From: Pseudomonas synxantha
GTDB taxonomy: Bacteria; Pseudomonadota; Gammaproteobacteria; Pseudomonadales; Pseudomonadaceae
DNA length: 33,424 nucleotides
Assembly (NCBI GenBank): GCA_945874835.1
Contig: CAMCJM010000012.1
Coordinates: 1 to 33,424, forward strand
Direction: 5' to 3'
Below, in pieces: positions 7,610-16,430 of the stretch. The notes below the pieces were generated by a model. That model was not told the DNA's origin and did not search any database. It saw only the letters and a list, made by a program, of their open reading frames with translations. Position 1 is the stretch's first letter; each line of letters begins with the position of its first letter. A program made the position numbers and the translations under genes.

Positions 7610-8556
7610 GCGACCTCCAGGTAGGACGTTTGGATGGCTTGGCCCAATTGGCGGACCAGCAGGATGAAATCGGTGAGCCAGGCGTGCAGGCCTTCGTCGA
7701 GTACTTCGTTGATGCTGGTGTAGCGCAAGCGGGCTTCCAGTTCGGCAGCCAGGCGTTGGGCCGAGCGGCCGTTGTCGCCGGGCAGGCTGGCGAGCATCAG
7801 GCTCAACTCATCCATGCAGGCACGCAGCGAGCGCGGTACGTCTGGGCGCAGCAGGAGCAATTCAGAGACTTTGCGCGTGCCGGGCGAGCCCCGGTAAATC
7901 TCGGCAAAGGCTTCAAATGAGGACAAGGCGCGCAGCAGCGCGGTCCACTGGTAGTAGCTGCGCGCCGGGCGACCATCGATTTCGTCGATGTCTTCGCCGA
8001 GCATTTCGTAGCGCGCGTCCAGCAGGCGCAGGGTGTTATCGGCCCGCTCGATAAAAGTGCCGAGGCGGATAAAGCGGTATGGGTCGCCACGCATGATGGT
8101 GCCGAAGGTGGCCCCACGGAACAGGTGCGAGCGCTCCTTGACCCATTCACAAAAACGACTGATGCCGTAACGGCTCAGGCCTTGTTCAGCGATACCGCGA
8201 ATTTCCAGCCAGGTGGCGTTGATGTTTTCCCACATGTCAGCGGTGATGCGCCCGCGTACGGCGTGGGCGTTGCTGCGCGCCGCCTGCAGGCAGCAGTAGA
8301 TGCTGGCCGGGTTAGTCGCATCAAGAGCGAAGAAATGCATCATGCGCTCGGCATGCAGCGGGCCGTGGCGCTCCAGGTAGTCATCGAGGGTGCCGGTAAT
8401 CAGCAGCGGCATGGCCAATTCTTCCAGACCATCGCCCTGCCCGTCCTGTGGCATCAGCGACAGCGAGTAGCTGACATCGAGCATGCGGGCGAGATTTTCC
8501 GCGCGTTCCAGGTAGCGCGACATCCAGTACAGATCAGAAGCAGTTCTTGAAAGCAT
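7606..8556 (-). CDS. Alpha-E domain protein (DUF403)
   Basis: This 316-residue, largely helical protein opens with MLSRTASDLYWMSRYLERAE, the hallmark of the alpha-E family. A second conserved block, IRLGTFIERADNTLRLLDARYEML, lies near the middle. The family has no proven catalytic activity. It is always found beside a circularly permuted ATP-grasp protein and a transglutaminase-like protein, and is proposed to be a structural or accessory partner in peptide synthesis or modification. The gene overlaps the next one by 4 bases and starts 2 bases after the ATP-grasp stop, so translation is tightly coupled. Confidence 0.88.
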   Translation of the reverse strand: MLSRTASDLYWMSRYLERAENLARMLDVSYSLSLMPQDGQGDGLEELAMPLLITGTLDDYLERHGPLHAERMMHFFALDATNPASIYCCLQAARSNAHAVRGRITADMWENINATWLEIRGIAEQGLSRYGISRFCEWVKERSHLFRGATFGTIMRGDPYRFIRLGTFIERADNTLRLLDARYEMLGEDIDEIDGRPARSYYQWTALLRALSSFEAFAEIYRGSPGTRKVSELLLLRPDVPRSLRACMDELSLMLASLPGDNGRSAQRLAAELEARLRYTSINEVLDEGLHAWLTDFILLVRQLGQAIQTSYLEVA

Positions 8557-8558
8557 GT

Positions 8559-9968
8559 TTAATCCTCCACCACCCAGGTGTCCTTGGTGCCGCCGCCCTG
8601 AGACGAGTTGACCACCAGCGACCCCTCACGCAGGGCCACGCGGGTCAAGCCGCCGGGGACGATGCGGGTTTCCTTGCCGGACAAGACAAAAGGCCGCAGA
8701 TCGATATGACGCGGGGCGATGCCACGCTCGACAAAGGTCGGACAGGTGGACAGGCACAAGGTCGGCTGAGCGATATAGGCCTCGGGTTTGGCGATCAGCC
8801 GGGCGCGGAACTCTTCGATTTCAGCCTTGGAAGCGGCCGGCCCTACCAGCATGCCGTAGCCACCGGAGCCTTGAGTTTCCTTGACCACCAACTGTTCCAA
8901 ATTGGCCAGCACATGGGACAGCTCGGCCGGTTTACGGCATTGGAAAGTGGGCACGTTTTTCAGCACCGGCTCTTCGCTGAGGTAGAAGCGAATCATGTCA
9001 TCGACATAGGGGTAGATCGACTTGTCGTCCGCCACACCCGTGCCGATGGCATTGGCCAGCACAACATTGCCGCTGCGGTAACAGGCCAACAGACCGGGCA
9101 CACCGAGCATGGAATCGGGATTGAACGCCAGTGGATCGAGGAAGGCGTCGTCGAGACGGCGATAGACCACGTCCACCTGCTTAGCCCCGGCAGTGGTGCG
9201 CATAAACAGCTTGTCGTCACGCACGAACAAATCCGCCCCTTCGACCAGCTCCACGCCCATTTCTCGGGCCAGGAAGGCGTGTTCGAAGTAGGCGCTGTTG
9301 AAACGCCCCGGGGTCAGCACCACCACGTTGGGGTTATCCAGCGGGCTGGAGGATTTGAGCGTATCGAGCAGCAGGTTCGGGTAGTGGTTGATCGGTGCCA
9401 CGCGCTGCGCCGCGAACAACTCGGGGAACAGGCGCATCATCATCTTGCGGTCTTCAAGCATATAGCTCACGCCGCTGGGGGTGCGCAGGTTGTCTTCAAG
9501 CACGTAATAGCTGCCATCGCCATCGCGCACCAGATCAACCCCTGCGATGTGCGCATAGAGGTCGCGGTGCAGATCAAGGCCCTGCATGGCGATCTGGTAA
9601 CCCTCGTTGGCCAGTACCTGCTCGGCGGGGATAATCCCAGCTTTAAGGATGCGTTGGTCGTGATAGATGTCGGCGAGAAACATGTTCAGTGCTTGCACCC
9701 GCTGGATGCAGCCACGCTCAACGGTGCGCCACTCGCTGGCGGGAATACTGCGCGGGATGATGTCGAAGGGAATCAGCCGCTCGGTGCCCTGATCATCGCC
9801 ATACAGGGTGAAGGTGATACCTGCGCGGTGGAACAGCAGATCGGCTTCACGGCGACGCTGGGCCAGCAGTTCATCCGGTGTATCCGCCAACCAGCGGGCA
9901 AAGGTTTGATAGTGCGGGCGAACAGCGCCGCTCGCGTCATACATCTCATCATAAAAGGTGCGGCCCAT
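8559..9968 (-). CDS. Circularly permuted type 2 ATP-grasp protein (DUF404/DUF407)
   Basis: The protein has 469 residues. It opens with YDEMYDASGAVRPHY and carries the conserved GITFTLYGDDQGTERLIPFD, YYVLEDNLRTPSGVSYMLE (an acidic Mg/ATP-type motif), a VVYRRLDD segment, VVKETQGSGGYGMLVGP (glycine-rich ATP loop) and the C-terminal SSQGGGTKDTWV. These define the permuted ATP-grasp family linked with alpha-E proteins. The predicted chemistry is ATP-driven amide ligation of a peptide or amino acid. It is the first gene of the operon, with an AT-rich region upstream (10021-10066) likely to hold the promoter. Confidence 0.9.
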   Translation of the reverse strand: MGRTFYDEMYDASGAVRPHYQTFARWLADTPDELLAQRRREADLLFHRAGITFTLYGDDQGTERLIPFDIIPRSIPASEWRTVERGCIQRVQALNMFLADIYHDQRILKAGIIPAEQVLANEGYQIAMQGLDLHRDLYAHIAGVDLVRDGDGSYYVLEDNLRTPSGVSYMLEDRKMMMRLFPELFAAQRVAPINHYPNLLLDTLKSSSPLDNPNVVVLTPGRFNSAYFEHAFLAREMGVELVEGADLFVRDDKLFMRTTAGAKQVDVVYRRLDDAFLDPLAFNPDSMLGVPGLLACYRSGNVVLANAIGTGVADDKSIYPYVDDMIRFYLSEEPVLKNVPTFQCRKPAELSHVLANLEQLVVKETQGSGGYGMLVGPAASKAEIEEFRARLIAKPEAYIAQPTLCLSTCPTFVERGIAPRHIDLRPFVLSGKETRIVPGGLTRVALREGSLVVNSSQGGGTKDTWVVED

Positions 9969-10375
9969 GCCGTACTCCTTGTCGCCCGGACATGGAGACA
10001 GCTTTGCAAAGCCCGCGCCAAACAGTAATAACTATTTAAATCAATAGCTTACATATAAAAAAGAGCTGCAACGCACCAACTCAGGGCGCATTCGTGACCA
10101 CAAAGTCGCGCAGCGCGCCATTTTAAGGCGCACAAGAATTGTGCTGGTGCTCACCGCACAAAACGCCGCAGGCATAAATGGGTTAGCCCGACATCGGCGA
10201 GGCGCGGCTCAACCGCAACCTACGGTGCCGCCATTGCGGCTATAACGCGTGCGGCGCTTGGCCAGCAAATAACAACTCGCCCCGTAGGTTGGCGTTGCGC
10301 GCAGCGAAGCCCAACTGCTGCACCATCATTTGTTGGGCTTCGCCGCTGCGCGGCGCAAACATCGAGCCAATATCG
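9969..10375. other. Intergenic region with promoter-like AT island and a REP-like palindrome
   Basis: No gene is supportable here. Bases 10021-10066 are strikingly AT-rich and lie just upstream of the ATP-grasp operon, so they probably carry its promoter. Bases 10281-10357 are a repeat. It starts with CCGTAGGTTGG, and its core arms CGAAGCCCAAC (10305-10315) and GTTGGGCTTCG (10332-10342) pair perfectly, with more imperfect pairing outside. The ends resemble the element at 19011-19083. Confidence 0.6.
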
Positions 10376-11083
10376 CTACAGCCCTGCCAGGCTCAACCAA
10401 CGTCGGTAGAAGCTTTCGGCAACCCGGTTTAGGGCGCTGATTTTGGCGGGCAGGTCTTCGAGCATTTGCGCCCGGCTTTGCTGGCTGGGTTGGGAGGGAT
10501 CGAGCAGGTGGTGCCAGTCATCAAGCCATTGACGCACCAAGGCCTCGTCCATTTCCGGGTGGCCTTGCAGCGCCAGCACCTTATCGCCCCAGGCAAAGGC
10601 CTGATTGCTGCACCACGGGCTGCTGAGCAAAGGCTGTGCGCCCTCGGGGATGGCAAAGCTGTCGCCGTGCCACTGGAAAATCGGGAACTGTGCTGGCAGG
10701 TGTTGCAACCAGGGGCTTGGCTGGGCTTGATCAAGACGCGTCATGGGCTGCCAGCCGCTTTCGGTGTACGGCAGACGGGTAATCTCAGCGCCCAACGCCT
10801 TGGCCAACAGTTGCCCGCCAAGGCAGTGACCAATCAACGGAATATCGCGGCGAATCAAGTGCTGCAACGCCGCTACTTCAGTCTGCAACCAAGGCAACGG
10901 GTCATTCACGCTCATCGGTCCGCCCATGATGGCCACGGCCTTGGGGCGGTCGAGGTCGATGCCGTCCAGTTCGCCGAGGTCAGCACGCAGCACGCTAAAC
11001 GCATGGCCCGCCTGTTCCAGTACGGTGCCCAAATGGGCCGGCGGGCAATAATCAATATGGGTAAAAATCAGGATGTCAGTCAT
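10376..11083 (-). CDS. Class I glutamine amidotransferase (GMP-synthase-like, stand-alone)
   Basis: This 235-residue protein has a type 1 GATase fold: AIMGGPMSVND near residue 51, nucleophile C87 in GHCLGGQLLAKALG, and H174/E176 in LQGHPEMDE. The start at 11081-11083 is chosen because MTDILIFTHIDYCPP begins the first beta strand; a longer frame lacks the pattern. There is no synthetase domain or neighbour to receive ammonia. It therefore resembles free-standing gamma-glutamyl hydrolase-type GATases, which often act on glutamylated small molecules. The actual substrate cannot be inferred. The stop codon sits directly against the repeat at 10281-10357. Confidence 0.85.
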   Translation of the reverse strand: MTDILIFTHIDYCPPAHLGTVLEQAGHAFSVLRADLGELDGIDLDRPKAVAIMGGPMSVNDPLPWLQTEVAALQHLIRRDIPLIGHCLGGQLLAKALGAEITRLPYTESGWQPMTRLDQAQPSPWLQHLPAQFPIFQWHGDSFAIPEGAQPLLSSPWCSNQAFAWGDKVLALQGHPEMDEALVRQWLDDWHHLLDPSQPSQQSRAQMLEDLPAKISALNRVAESFYRRWLSLAGL

Positions 11084-11167
11084 GGGCCAAGTCTGCAGCA
11101 AAGAGCTGGCGGGGGTCGAGCAGCAATTGGCAGGAGACAATCAGGAGACAATAATGACGGTTAAACG

Positions 11168-11198
11168 ACACCGGCCAGCTTTGGGCTGGCCGGTGTTT
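11168..11198 (-). terminator. Intrinsic-type hairpin downstream of the rraB-like gene
   Basis: A 12-bp perfect stem, ACACCGGCCAGC / GCTGGCCGGTGT, has a 5-base loop. It lies 35 bases beyond the end of the minus-strand gene at 11233. The U-tract is short on either strand, so efficiency is uncertain. Confidence 0.7.
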
Positions 11199-11232
11199 GC
11201 ACGTAACAACCTGTTTAGAGCGTTACACAGGT

Positions 11233-11568
11233 TCAGGGTTGGCGGATTTCCTGGGTAACCCCCCAGCCATCCAGTTTGCCGCCCAGGGGGGCGACGACCG
11301 ATTCAAGGTCATGCTCAAAATCATCAATGCCACGGTAGGTAACGAACATCACTTTACTGACTTGCAGGTGCCAAACGCCGTCATCACGTTCGGTCACCAA
11401 GGCATGCAGGGATTCACCACGAAATTTACGGGTGGCCATTCTGGCCCGTTCTTCATCGGGGAAAAGGGCGTAGAACTCGATGGGATGGAAACTGGAGAAG
11501 TCAAAGCCCCCCTCCTTCATCCGCCGTAAAACCCCATTACTGACATCATCGTGCAAGGCTGTGCTCAT
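11233..11568 (-). CDS. RraB-domain protein (ribonuclease E inhibitor B-like)
   Basis: This is a 111-residue acidic protein. GGFDFSSFHPIEFYALFPDE, a following ARMATRKFRGES, and WHLQVSKVMFVTY with IDDFEHDLESVVAPLGGKLDGWG match the RraB/DUF1260 fold. Family members bind RNase E and alter its activity, or act as stand-alone alpha/beta sandwich proteins of unknown role. It is a single gene with its own terminator at 11168-11198. The RraB assignment is from pattern; the regulatory role in this organism is inference. Confidence 0.7.
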   Translation of the reverse strand: MSTALHDDVSNGVLRRMKEGGFDFSSFHPIEFYALFPDEERARMATRKFRGESLHALVTERDDGVWHLQVSKVMFVTYRGIDDFEHDLESVVAPLGGKLDGWGVTQEIRQP

Positions 11569-11937
11569 GAAGTGGACTCCTCAGGCGATGGACTAAATGA
11601 CAGGACGCTAAAAAATCAACGGGTGTCGATAGAGCGGTATACGACCTGTTAAACGCTTTCCCATTGCGACCGTCAGAACCTCGACGGTGTTACGGCACCG
11701 ATTGCTGTGCCGCCCGAGAATCAAGCGATGAAGCCACTTGATGTGTCATAAGCCAGTCCTGAAATCAGGGCTGGTCAACGCAGGCATGTTCAGAGCGAAC
11801 ACGTCAGAAGCGTTATTTGCAGACTAGTCCCATCGCCGGCGGTTTGCCCAGCGAAATATCAATGACTGACCCATCACTGCTCTGACACAGATAATTCGCG
11901 GCTAAAGCCCCTCCCACGGTTTTGCCCGCCAGGGCCG
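11569..11937. other. Gene-free stretch with a hairpin and a REP-like fragment
   Basis: No coding frame is convincing. Bases 11753-11774 form a 10-bp hairpin with one G-U pair (CCAGTCCTGA-AA-TCAGGGCTGG). Bases around 11896-11918 (CGCGGCTAAAGCCCCTCCCAC) match a common Pseudomonas interspersed repeat, with a relative near 6570-6588. Confidence 0.5.
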
Positions 11938-12700
11938 TTACTCGCGGCTTAACCAGGCCATGATGCGCCGTGTGATCCAGGCCGGGGTTATTTGCCCCGA
12001 CCAGTACAACAGCTTGAATTGCAGACTGATTGGCCGGTGAACCGCGCGGCTTTGGGTCTGCGCCCAGGCCGCCTGCGCCACCGCCTCGGCGTGCAGGTTA
12101 ACGCCCAAACGGCGCAACACCGGCGCTTGAAACCGCTGGTTGTTGAGCATGGGTGTGCTGACAAACGGCGGCATCAGGTCGGCCACGCGAATGCCGTGTT
12201 TGGCCCATTCCAGATCCAGCGCCTCGGTCAACCCGCGCACGGCGAATTTCGAGGCCGAATAACTGGCCAGGTGCGGCACACCATACCCCCCCCGAGGCAG
12301 AGCCCATATTGATGACCTGGGCGTGGGCCGTGGCACGCAAATAGGGAAAAGCCACGTGGGTCATAGTGAGCAGCCCCTGCACATTGATCTGCAGGATGCG
12401 CGCATGTTCGGCCAGGGCAATGTCCTCAAAATGGCCGCACTGCAAAATCCCGGCACTGTTGAACAACAGGCGCAGTTGCCCATTGTGCTGGCTGCAGAAC
12501 TCACTCACGGCGCGCTCAGCCGCCTGCGCATCGGTCACATCCAGCGGCGCATGCCAGGCGTCGTCCAACTCCGCGGCCAACTCGGCCAGCGCCTGCGGGT
12601 TGATGTCCAGCAGCCCAACCTGCCAGCCGTGACGATGAAACAAGCGCGCCGTGGCGGCACCAATGCCGGAGGCAGCAGCCGTGATCAGGATCGTACTCAT
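11938..12700 (-). pseudogene. Short-chain dehydrogenase/reductase, frameshifted
   Basis: The N-terminal half (from ATG 12698-12700) carries the NAD(P) motif TAAASGIGAA (a variant of TGxxxGIG), then DVTDAQAAERAV and LLFNSAGIL (NAG-type motif). The C-terminal half is in another frame and carries the catalytic YSASK, then FVSTPML and a basic C-terminus ending at 11938. The frames meet at eight C (12286-12293). Seven would restore GSASGGYGVPHLASYSASK in one frame of about 254 residues. It is the last gene of the monooxygenase-esterase-SDR operon, overlapping the esterase by 4 bases, and would be expected to interconvert an alcohol and a ketone. The break may be a sequencing artefact or slippage. 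Confidence 0.75.
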
Positions 12701-13631
12701 AGGCAGCCCCGCTGGCGCAAAAAACTCACCACTTCGGCGATGGCAAAATCAGCCGCCTTCAAGGTGCCCGCGTAGGCCTGAAACACATGCCACATGTGCG
12801 GGTAGCGTTGCAGGCAGACGTCCACCCCGGCAGCTTGGGCTTTCTCGGCAAAACGCAGGCTGTCGTTACGTAAAATCTCGTCTTCACCCACCTGCAGTAG
12901 CAGCGGTGGCAGCCCGTGCAGGTCAGCATACTGCGGCGACATGCCGGGGTCGTCGTGGGCCAAACCGGGGGGGGGCAATACAGCGACAGCGCTTGTTCGA
13001 CCCAGGCGCGATTGATCAACGGATCACCGGCCGGCGGCTCGTGCAGGTGTGCGCCGGTAAAGTCGGTGACCGGGGAGAAACACACCAGCGCAGCAGGCTG
13101 CGGTCGGCCCAAATCACGCAGACGCAAACTGCTGATCAGGCTTAGGTTGCCGCCCGCCGAATCGCCACCCACGACGATTTGTTCAGGTGCATAACCCATT
13201 TCCAGCAAGGCCTCGATGGCTGCCACGGCATCATCGCGCGCCGCTGGATACGGGTATTCCGGGGCCAGGCGGTAGTCCAGCGCGCAGACATCCATCTGCC
13301 CGCGCTTGGCCAGATGCGCGCACAACGCCCGGTGAGTATTCGCCCCGCCGATGATGTAAGCGCCACCGTGCAAATAGAGCATCACCGTGCCACGACCACT
13401 CGGCGGTTTGTGCCATTCACAAGGCCGACCGCCCAAGGTGCCAGCGCTGCGGGTAATGCCACGCGGCAACTTGCCCATGCTGGTCAGCGCGCGCAGCACC
13501 ACACGTTGCCCGGCAATCGGCATGGGCGGGCGCACCAGGCCACGGAACAACACCCGCAGCCCTGCGCGCAACACAGTGCGCAGCAACGCCTGATCAGCGG
13601 CTGGCGGGGTAAATTCAACGGGTGCAGTCAT
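12697..13631 (-). pseudogene. Alpha/beta hydrolase (HSL/family IV esterase), frameshifted
   Basis: From ATG 13629-13631 the frame shows the oxyanion motif YLHGGAYIIGG (HGG at 88-90) and the nucleophile S158 in GGDSAGG, as in hormone-sensitive-lipase-type esterases. After residue 219 the frame breaks at nine G (12967-12975 on the plus strand). The remaining part, in another frame, holds the Asp region LLLQVGEDEILRND and the His in PHMWHVFQAY, stop at 12697-12699. Seven or ten bases in the tract would give one protein of about 310 residues. The gene overlaps the monooxygenase by 17 bases and the SDR by 4. The likely role is hydrolysing the ester made by the monooxygenase. Confidence 0.78.
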
Positions 13632-15090
13632 AGTCGGCGAGCTCCGGAGCGCGGGTTTGTAGGCGGTAGGTGAAAGTGTAACCGGGCCAGTTATTGGTGT
13701 TTTTGCCAGAAGCGGTTTTGTACCAACTGGTGCAACCCTGCTCCCAAATGGTGTTGTGCGAGCGCGCCTGAATGCGCCGATTAAAATCCTGCTGCACCGG
13801 CGCTTTCACATCCATGTAGCGTGCATTTTGTGCACGCAGCAGGTCCAGGCAACCGAGCACATAGCGGAACTGACTTTCCAGCATGTAGATGATCGAGTTG
13901 TGTCCCAGGTTGGTATTGGGGCCGTACAGAATGAACAGGTTCGGGAAACCGTTGACGCTGATGCCCTTGTAGGCTTCTGCGCCATCACGCCAGGCTTGGT
14001 TCAACTCCTGCCCAGCGAGCCCGCGAATCTGCATCGGCGCGAGAAAATCCGTGGCGGCAAAGCCGGTGCCGTAAATCAGCACATCGCAGGGGTGCTCGCG
14101 GCCACCCGCGGTGATGATCGCATCGGCACTGACGCGGTGGATGGCGCTGCTGATCACGCTCACATTGGCCTGGGCCAGCGCCGGGTAATAGTCGTTGCTG
14201 ATCAGAATCCGTTTGCAGCCCATGGGGTAATCGGGCTGCAACTGCGTGCGTAGTTGTGGATCTTGAATGTGTTGATTGAGGTGCCGGTCAAAGCTGAAGC
14301 GAAACAGCTTCATCAGCCAGGGCATGCTGATAAAGGCCAATCCGCGCACTTCGTGGTAGAGGTACTGCAGGCCACGGTCGATGCGCTGCAGCCACGGCAT
14401 GCGCTGCATCAGCGCCAGCTCCCACGCCCGGTAGGCACGGTCCGGCTTGGGCAGCACATAGGCCGGTGAGCGCTGGAACAATTGCAGTTGCGCCACCTTG
14501 GGCTGGATTTGCGGCACAAACTGGATGGCCGACGCACCGGTACCAATAACCGCCACCCGCTTGCCGGTCAGGTCGATGTCGTGACGCCAGCGCGCCGAGT
14601 GGAACGCTTGCCCCTGAAACTCGGCAATACCAGACAACGCCGGATACGCCGGTTGATTGAGTTGGCCGCAGGCGCTGATCAACACCGGGGCGGTCAATTG
14701 CTCGCCCGTGGTCAGCGTCACCTGCCATACACCGGCGGCTTCATCAAACGCCGCACTGCTGACTTCACTGCGCAGGCGCACATGCTTGGCCAAGGCGTAC
14801 TTGTCCACGCAGTGCTGCATATAGGCGTGGATTTCTGCTTGCGGAGCGAACTTACGACTCCAGTCGGTTTTCGGCTCGAAGGAGTAGGAATACAGGTGCG
14901 AAGGCACATCACACGCCGCCCCCGGATAGCTGTTGTCACGCCAGGTGCCACCAATGGCATCGGCTTTCTCCAACAGCAAAAAATCGCTGATGCCGCTCTT
15001 CAGCAATTGAATGGCCATACCCAGACCGCCGAAGCCTGTGCCGATAATCAGTACTTGGCATGTTTGGGATGGATGGGCTGTGTTGTGCAT
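13615..15090 (-). CDS. Flavin-dependent monooxygenase, Baeyer-Villiger type
   Basis: The protein has 491 residues. It shows the FAD motif GTGFGGLGMAIQL (17-29), GGTWRDNSYPGAACDVPSH, the Baeyer-Villiger fingerprint FxGxxxHxxxW as FQGQAFHSARW (158-168) and the NADPH motif VIGTGASAIQ (181-190). A later YGTGFAATDFL also fits the family. It would insert oxygen next to a ketone to give an ester or lactone, using NADPH. It leads an operon with an esterase and an SDR, and an AraC-type regulator is transcribed divergently. The same set (regulator, monooxygenase, esterase, SDR) is known in other Pseudomonas. The natural substrate is unknown. Confidence 0.9.
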   Translation of the reverse strand: MHNTAHPSQTCQVLIIGTGFGGLGMAIQLLKSGISDFLLLEKADAIGGTWRDNSYPGAACDVPSHLYSYSFEPKTDWSRKFAPQAEIHAYMQHCVDKYALAKHVRLRSEVSSAAFDEAAGVWQVTLTTGEQLTAPVLISACGQLNQPAYPALSGIAEFQGQAFHSARWRHDIDLTGKRVAVIGTGASAIQFVPQIQPKVAQLQLFQRSPAYVLPKPDRAYRAWELALMQRMPWLQRIDRGLQYLYHEVRGLAFISMPWLMKLFRFSFDRHLNQHIQDPQLRTQLQPDYPMGCKRILISNDYYPALAQANVSVISSAIHRVSADAIITAGGREHPCDVLIYGTGFAATDFLAPMQIRGLAGQELNQAWRDGAEAYKGISVNGFPNLFILYGPNTNLGHNSIIYMLESQFRYVLGCLDLLRAQNARYMDVKAPVQQDFNRRIQARSHNTIWEQGCTSWYKTASGKNTNNWPGYTFTYRLQTRAPELADYDCTR

Positions 15091-15189
15091 TGTTATAACC
15101 CCAATTGAACGTCTGGCAGCATCCTACGTGTGCAGTGAGCGCCAGGGTTATGGCATAGTCGGCCAACCTATTGTGAATTTCGGACAAGC
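15091..15189. promoter_or_regulatory. Divergent promoter region between monooxygenase and AraC genes
   Basis: These 99 bases separate the two opposite start codons. A TTATAA element (15093-15098) lies very close to the monooxygenase start. No clear -35/-10 pair or direct repeat for the AraC protein could be fixed by eye. Confidence 0.35.
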
Positions 15190-16206
15190 ATGTTCTGCAG
15201 CCAACCCAAGCGCAGCATCACCACCCTGCAACTGCTCACCCAACTGGGCTTGGAGCACGGCCTTGACCTGCACACCTGCCTGGAGGGCTGCGGGCTTACG
15301 CCGCTGCAATTGGCTGACACGCAGCATGAAATCGAACCGCAGCAGGAACTGCGCATGGTCGCCAACCTCACGCAGGCATTGGCGCACATCAGCGATCTCG
15401 GCTTGCAAGCCGGTTTGCGCTATCAGCTCACCACCTATGGCATCTGGGGCTATGCGATGCTCAGCAGTCAGAGTTTTCGTCAGGCCGCTGAACTTGGGCT
15501 GCGCTATCTGGACCTGACCTTTGCCCTCACCCAGATCAGCCTCAGCGAAGACGAAGAAGACGCCCACCTGCACTTTGCCGATGAACACCTGCCCAACGCC
15601 CTGCGCGACTTTCTGGTGCTGCGTGACAGCGTTGCCGTACTGGTCATTCAGCGTGAGTTGACCAGCCGCGCCATCCGCCTCAGCCAGGTGCACCTGCGCA
15701 TGCCGGCACCGAAAGACCCGCAGCCATTTATTGCGCAGTTTGGCGTGTTGCCGCACTTTGCCAGTACCTGTAACCGCATCAGCTTTGCCCGCGCATTGCT
15801 GGATGAACCCCTGCCACGTGCTAACCCGGCCATGGCCAAACTCTGTGAGGAGCAATGCCAGGCACTGTTGGCCAAGCGCCGCGTGCGCAGTGGTCTGGCC
15901 GGCCAGGTGCGCGATCTTTTACTGCGCCAACCGGGCTATTTGCCAGACATGGAACAGGTGGCCAAGGCCCTCAACCTCAGTAGCCGCAGCCTGCGCCGCC
16001 GTTTGCTGGAGCAAGGCAGCAGCTTTCGCCAGTTACAGGAAGAAGTCCGCCAGACCCTGGCCGAAGCCTTGCTCAGCAACAGCACCTTGAGCCAGGCGCA
16101 AATCGCTGAGCGCTTGGGTTACAGCGAAGCGGCGAATTTTCTGCATGCGTTCAAACGCTGGAAAGGCCAAACGCCGCAAGATTACCGTCGGCTTTCATCG
16201 AAATAA
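15190..16206 (+). CDS. AraC-family regulator (arabinose-binding-like N-domain)
   Basis: This is a 338-residue protein. The N-terminal domain (TTLQLLTQLGLEHGLDLHTC, a following QQELRMVANLTQAL, and YGIWGYAMLSSQSFRQAAEL) matches the Arabinose_bd ligand domain of the OruR/PirR-like AraC group. The C-terminal two HTH motifs are MEQVAKALNLSSRSLRRRLL and AQIAERLGYSEAANFLHAFKRWKGQTPQDYR. It lies divergent to the monooxygenase operon with a 99-base gap and is its probable activator, responding to the substrate or a product (inference). It is intact, unlike two of its presumed targets. Confidence 0.88.
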   Translation: MFCSQPKRSITTLQLLTQLGLEHGLDLHTCLEGCGLTPLQLADTQHEIEPQQELRMVANLTQALAHISDLGLQAGLRYQLTTYGIWGYAMLSSQSFRQAAELGLRYLDLTFALTQISLSEDEEDAHLHFADEHLPNALRDFLVLRDSVAVLVIQRELTSRAIRLSQVHLRMPAPKDPQPFIAQFGVLPHFASTCNRISFARALLDEPLPRANPAMAKLCEEQCQALLAKRRVRSGLAGQVRDLLLRQPGYLPDMEQVAKALNLSSRSLRRRLLEQGSSFRQLQEEVRQTLAEALLSNSTLSQAQIAERLGYSEAANFLHAFKRWKGQTPQDYRRLSSK

Positions 16207-16430
16207 GCGGCGCTTCTAAGCCCGTCACGGGGTAGCGCTTGTGGAGTGCAAAATGCGGCCTAAGCGGGCATGACGCCGTAGATGGGTTAGCGACGCCAAC
16301 AATGGCCGAGCACTCACCCGCAAATAGCGCTGCGCCACAATCCAGCGCAGTCCAAGCGCAGTCAGCCCACATGGTTGCAGGCACAAAAAGCAGGGGAGCT
16401 ACTGGAGCACTTGTTGCCTAGCGAAGGTGG

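Noticed and set aside
8547-10028. Long plus-strand open frame of about 490 codons opposite the ATP-grasp gene
   Set aside because: It is a shadow frame antisense to a clearly conserved ATP-grasp protein; its His/Gln/Ala-rich sequence has no family pattern.
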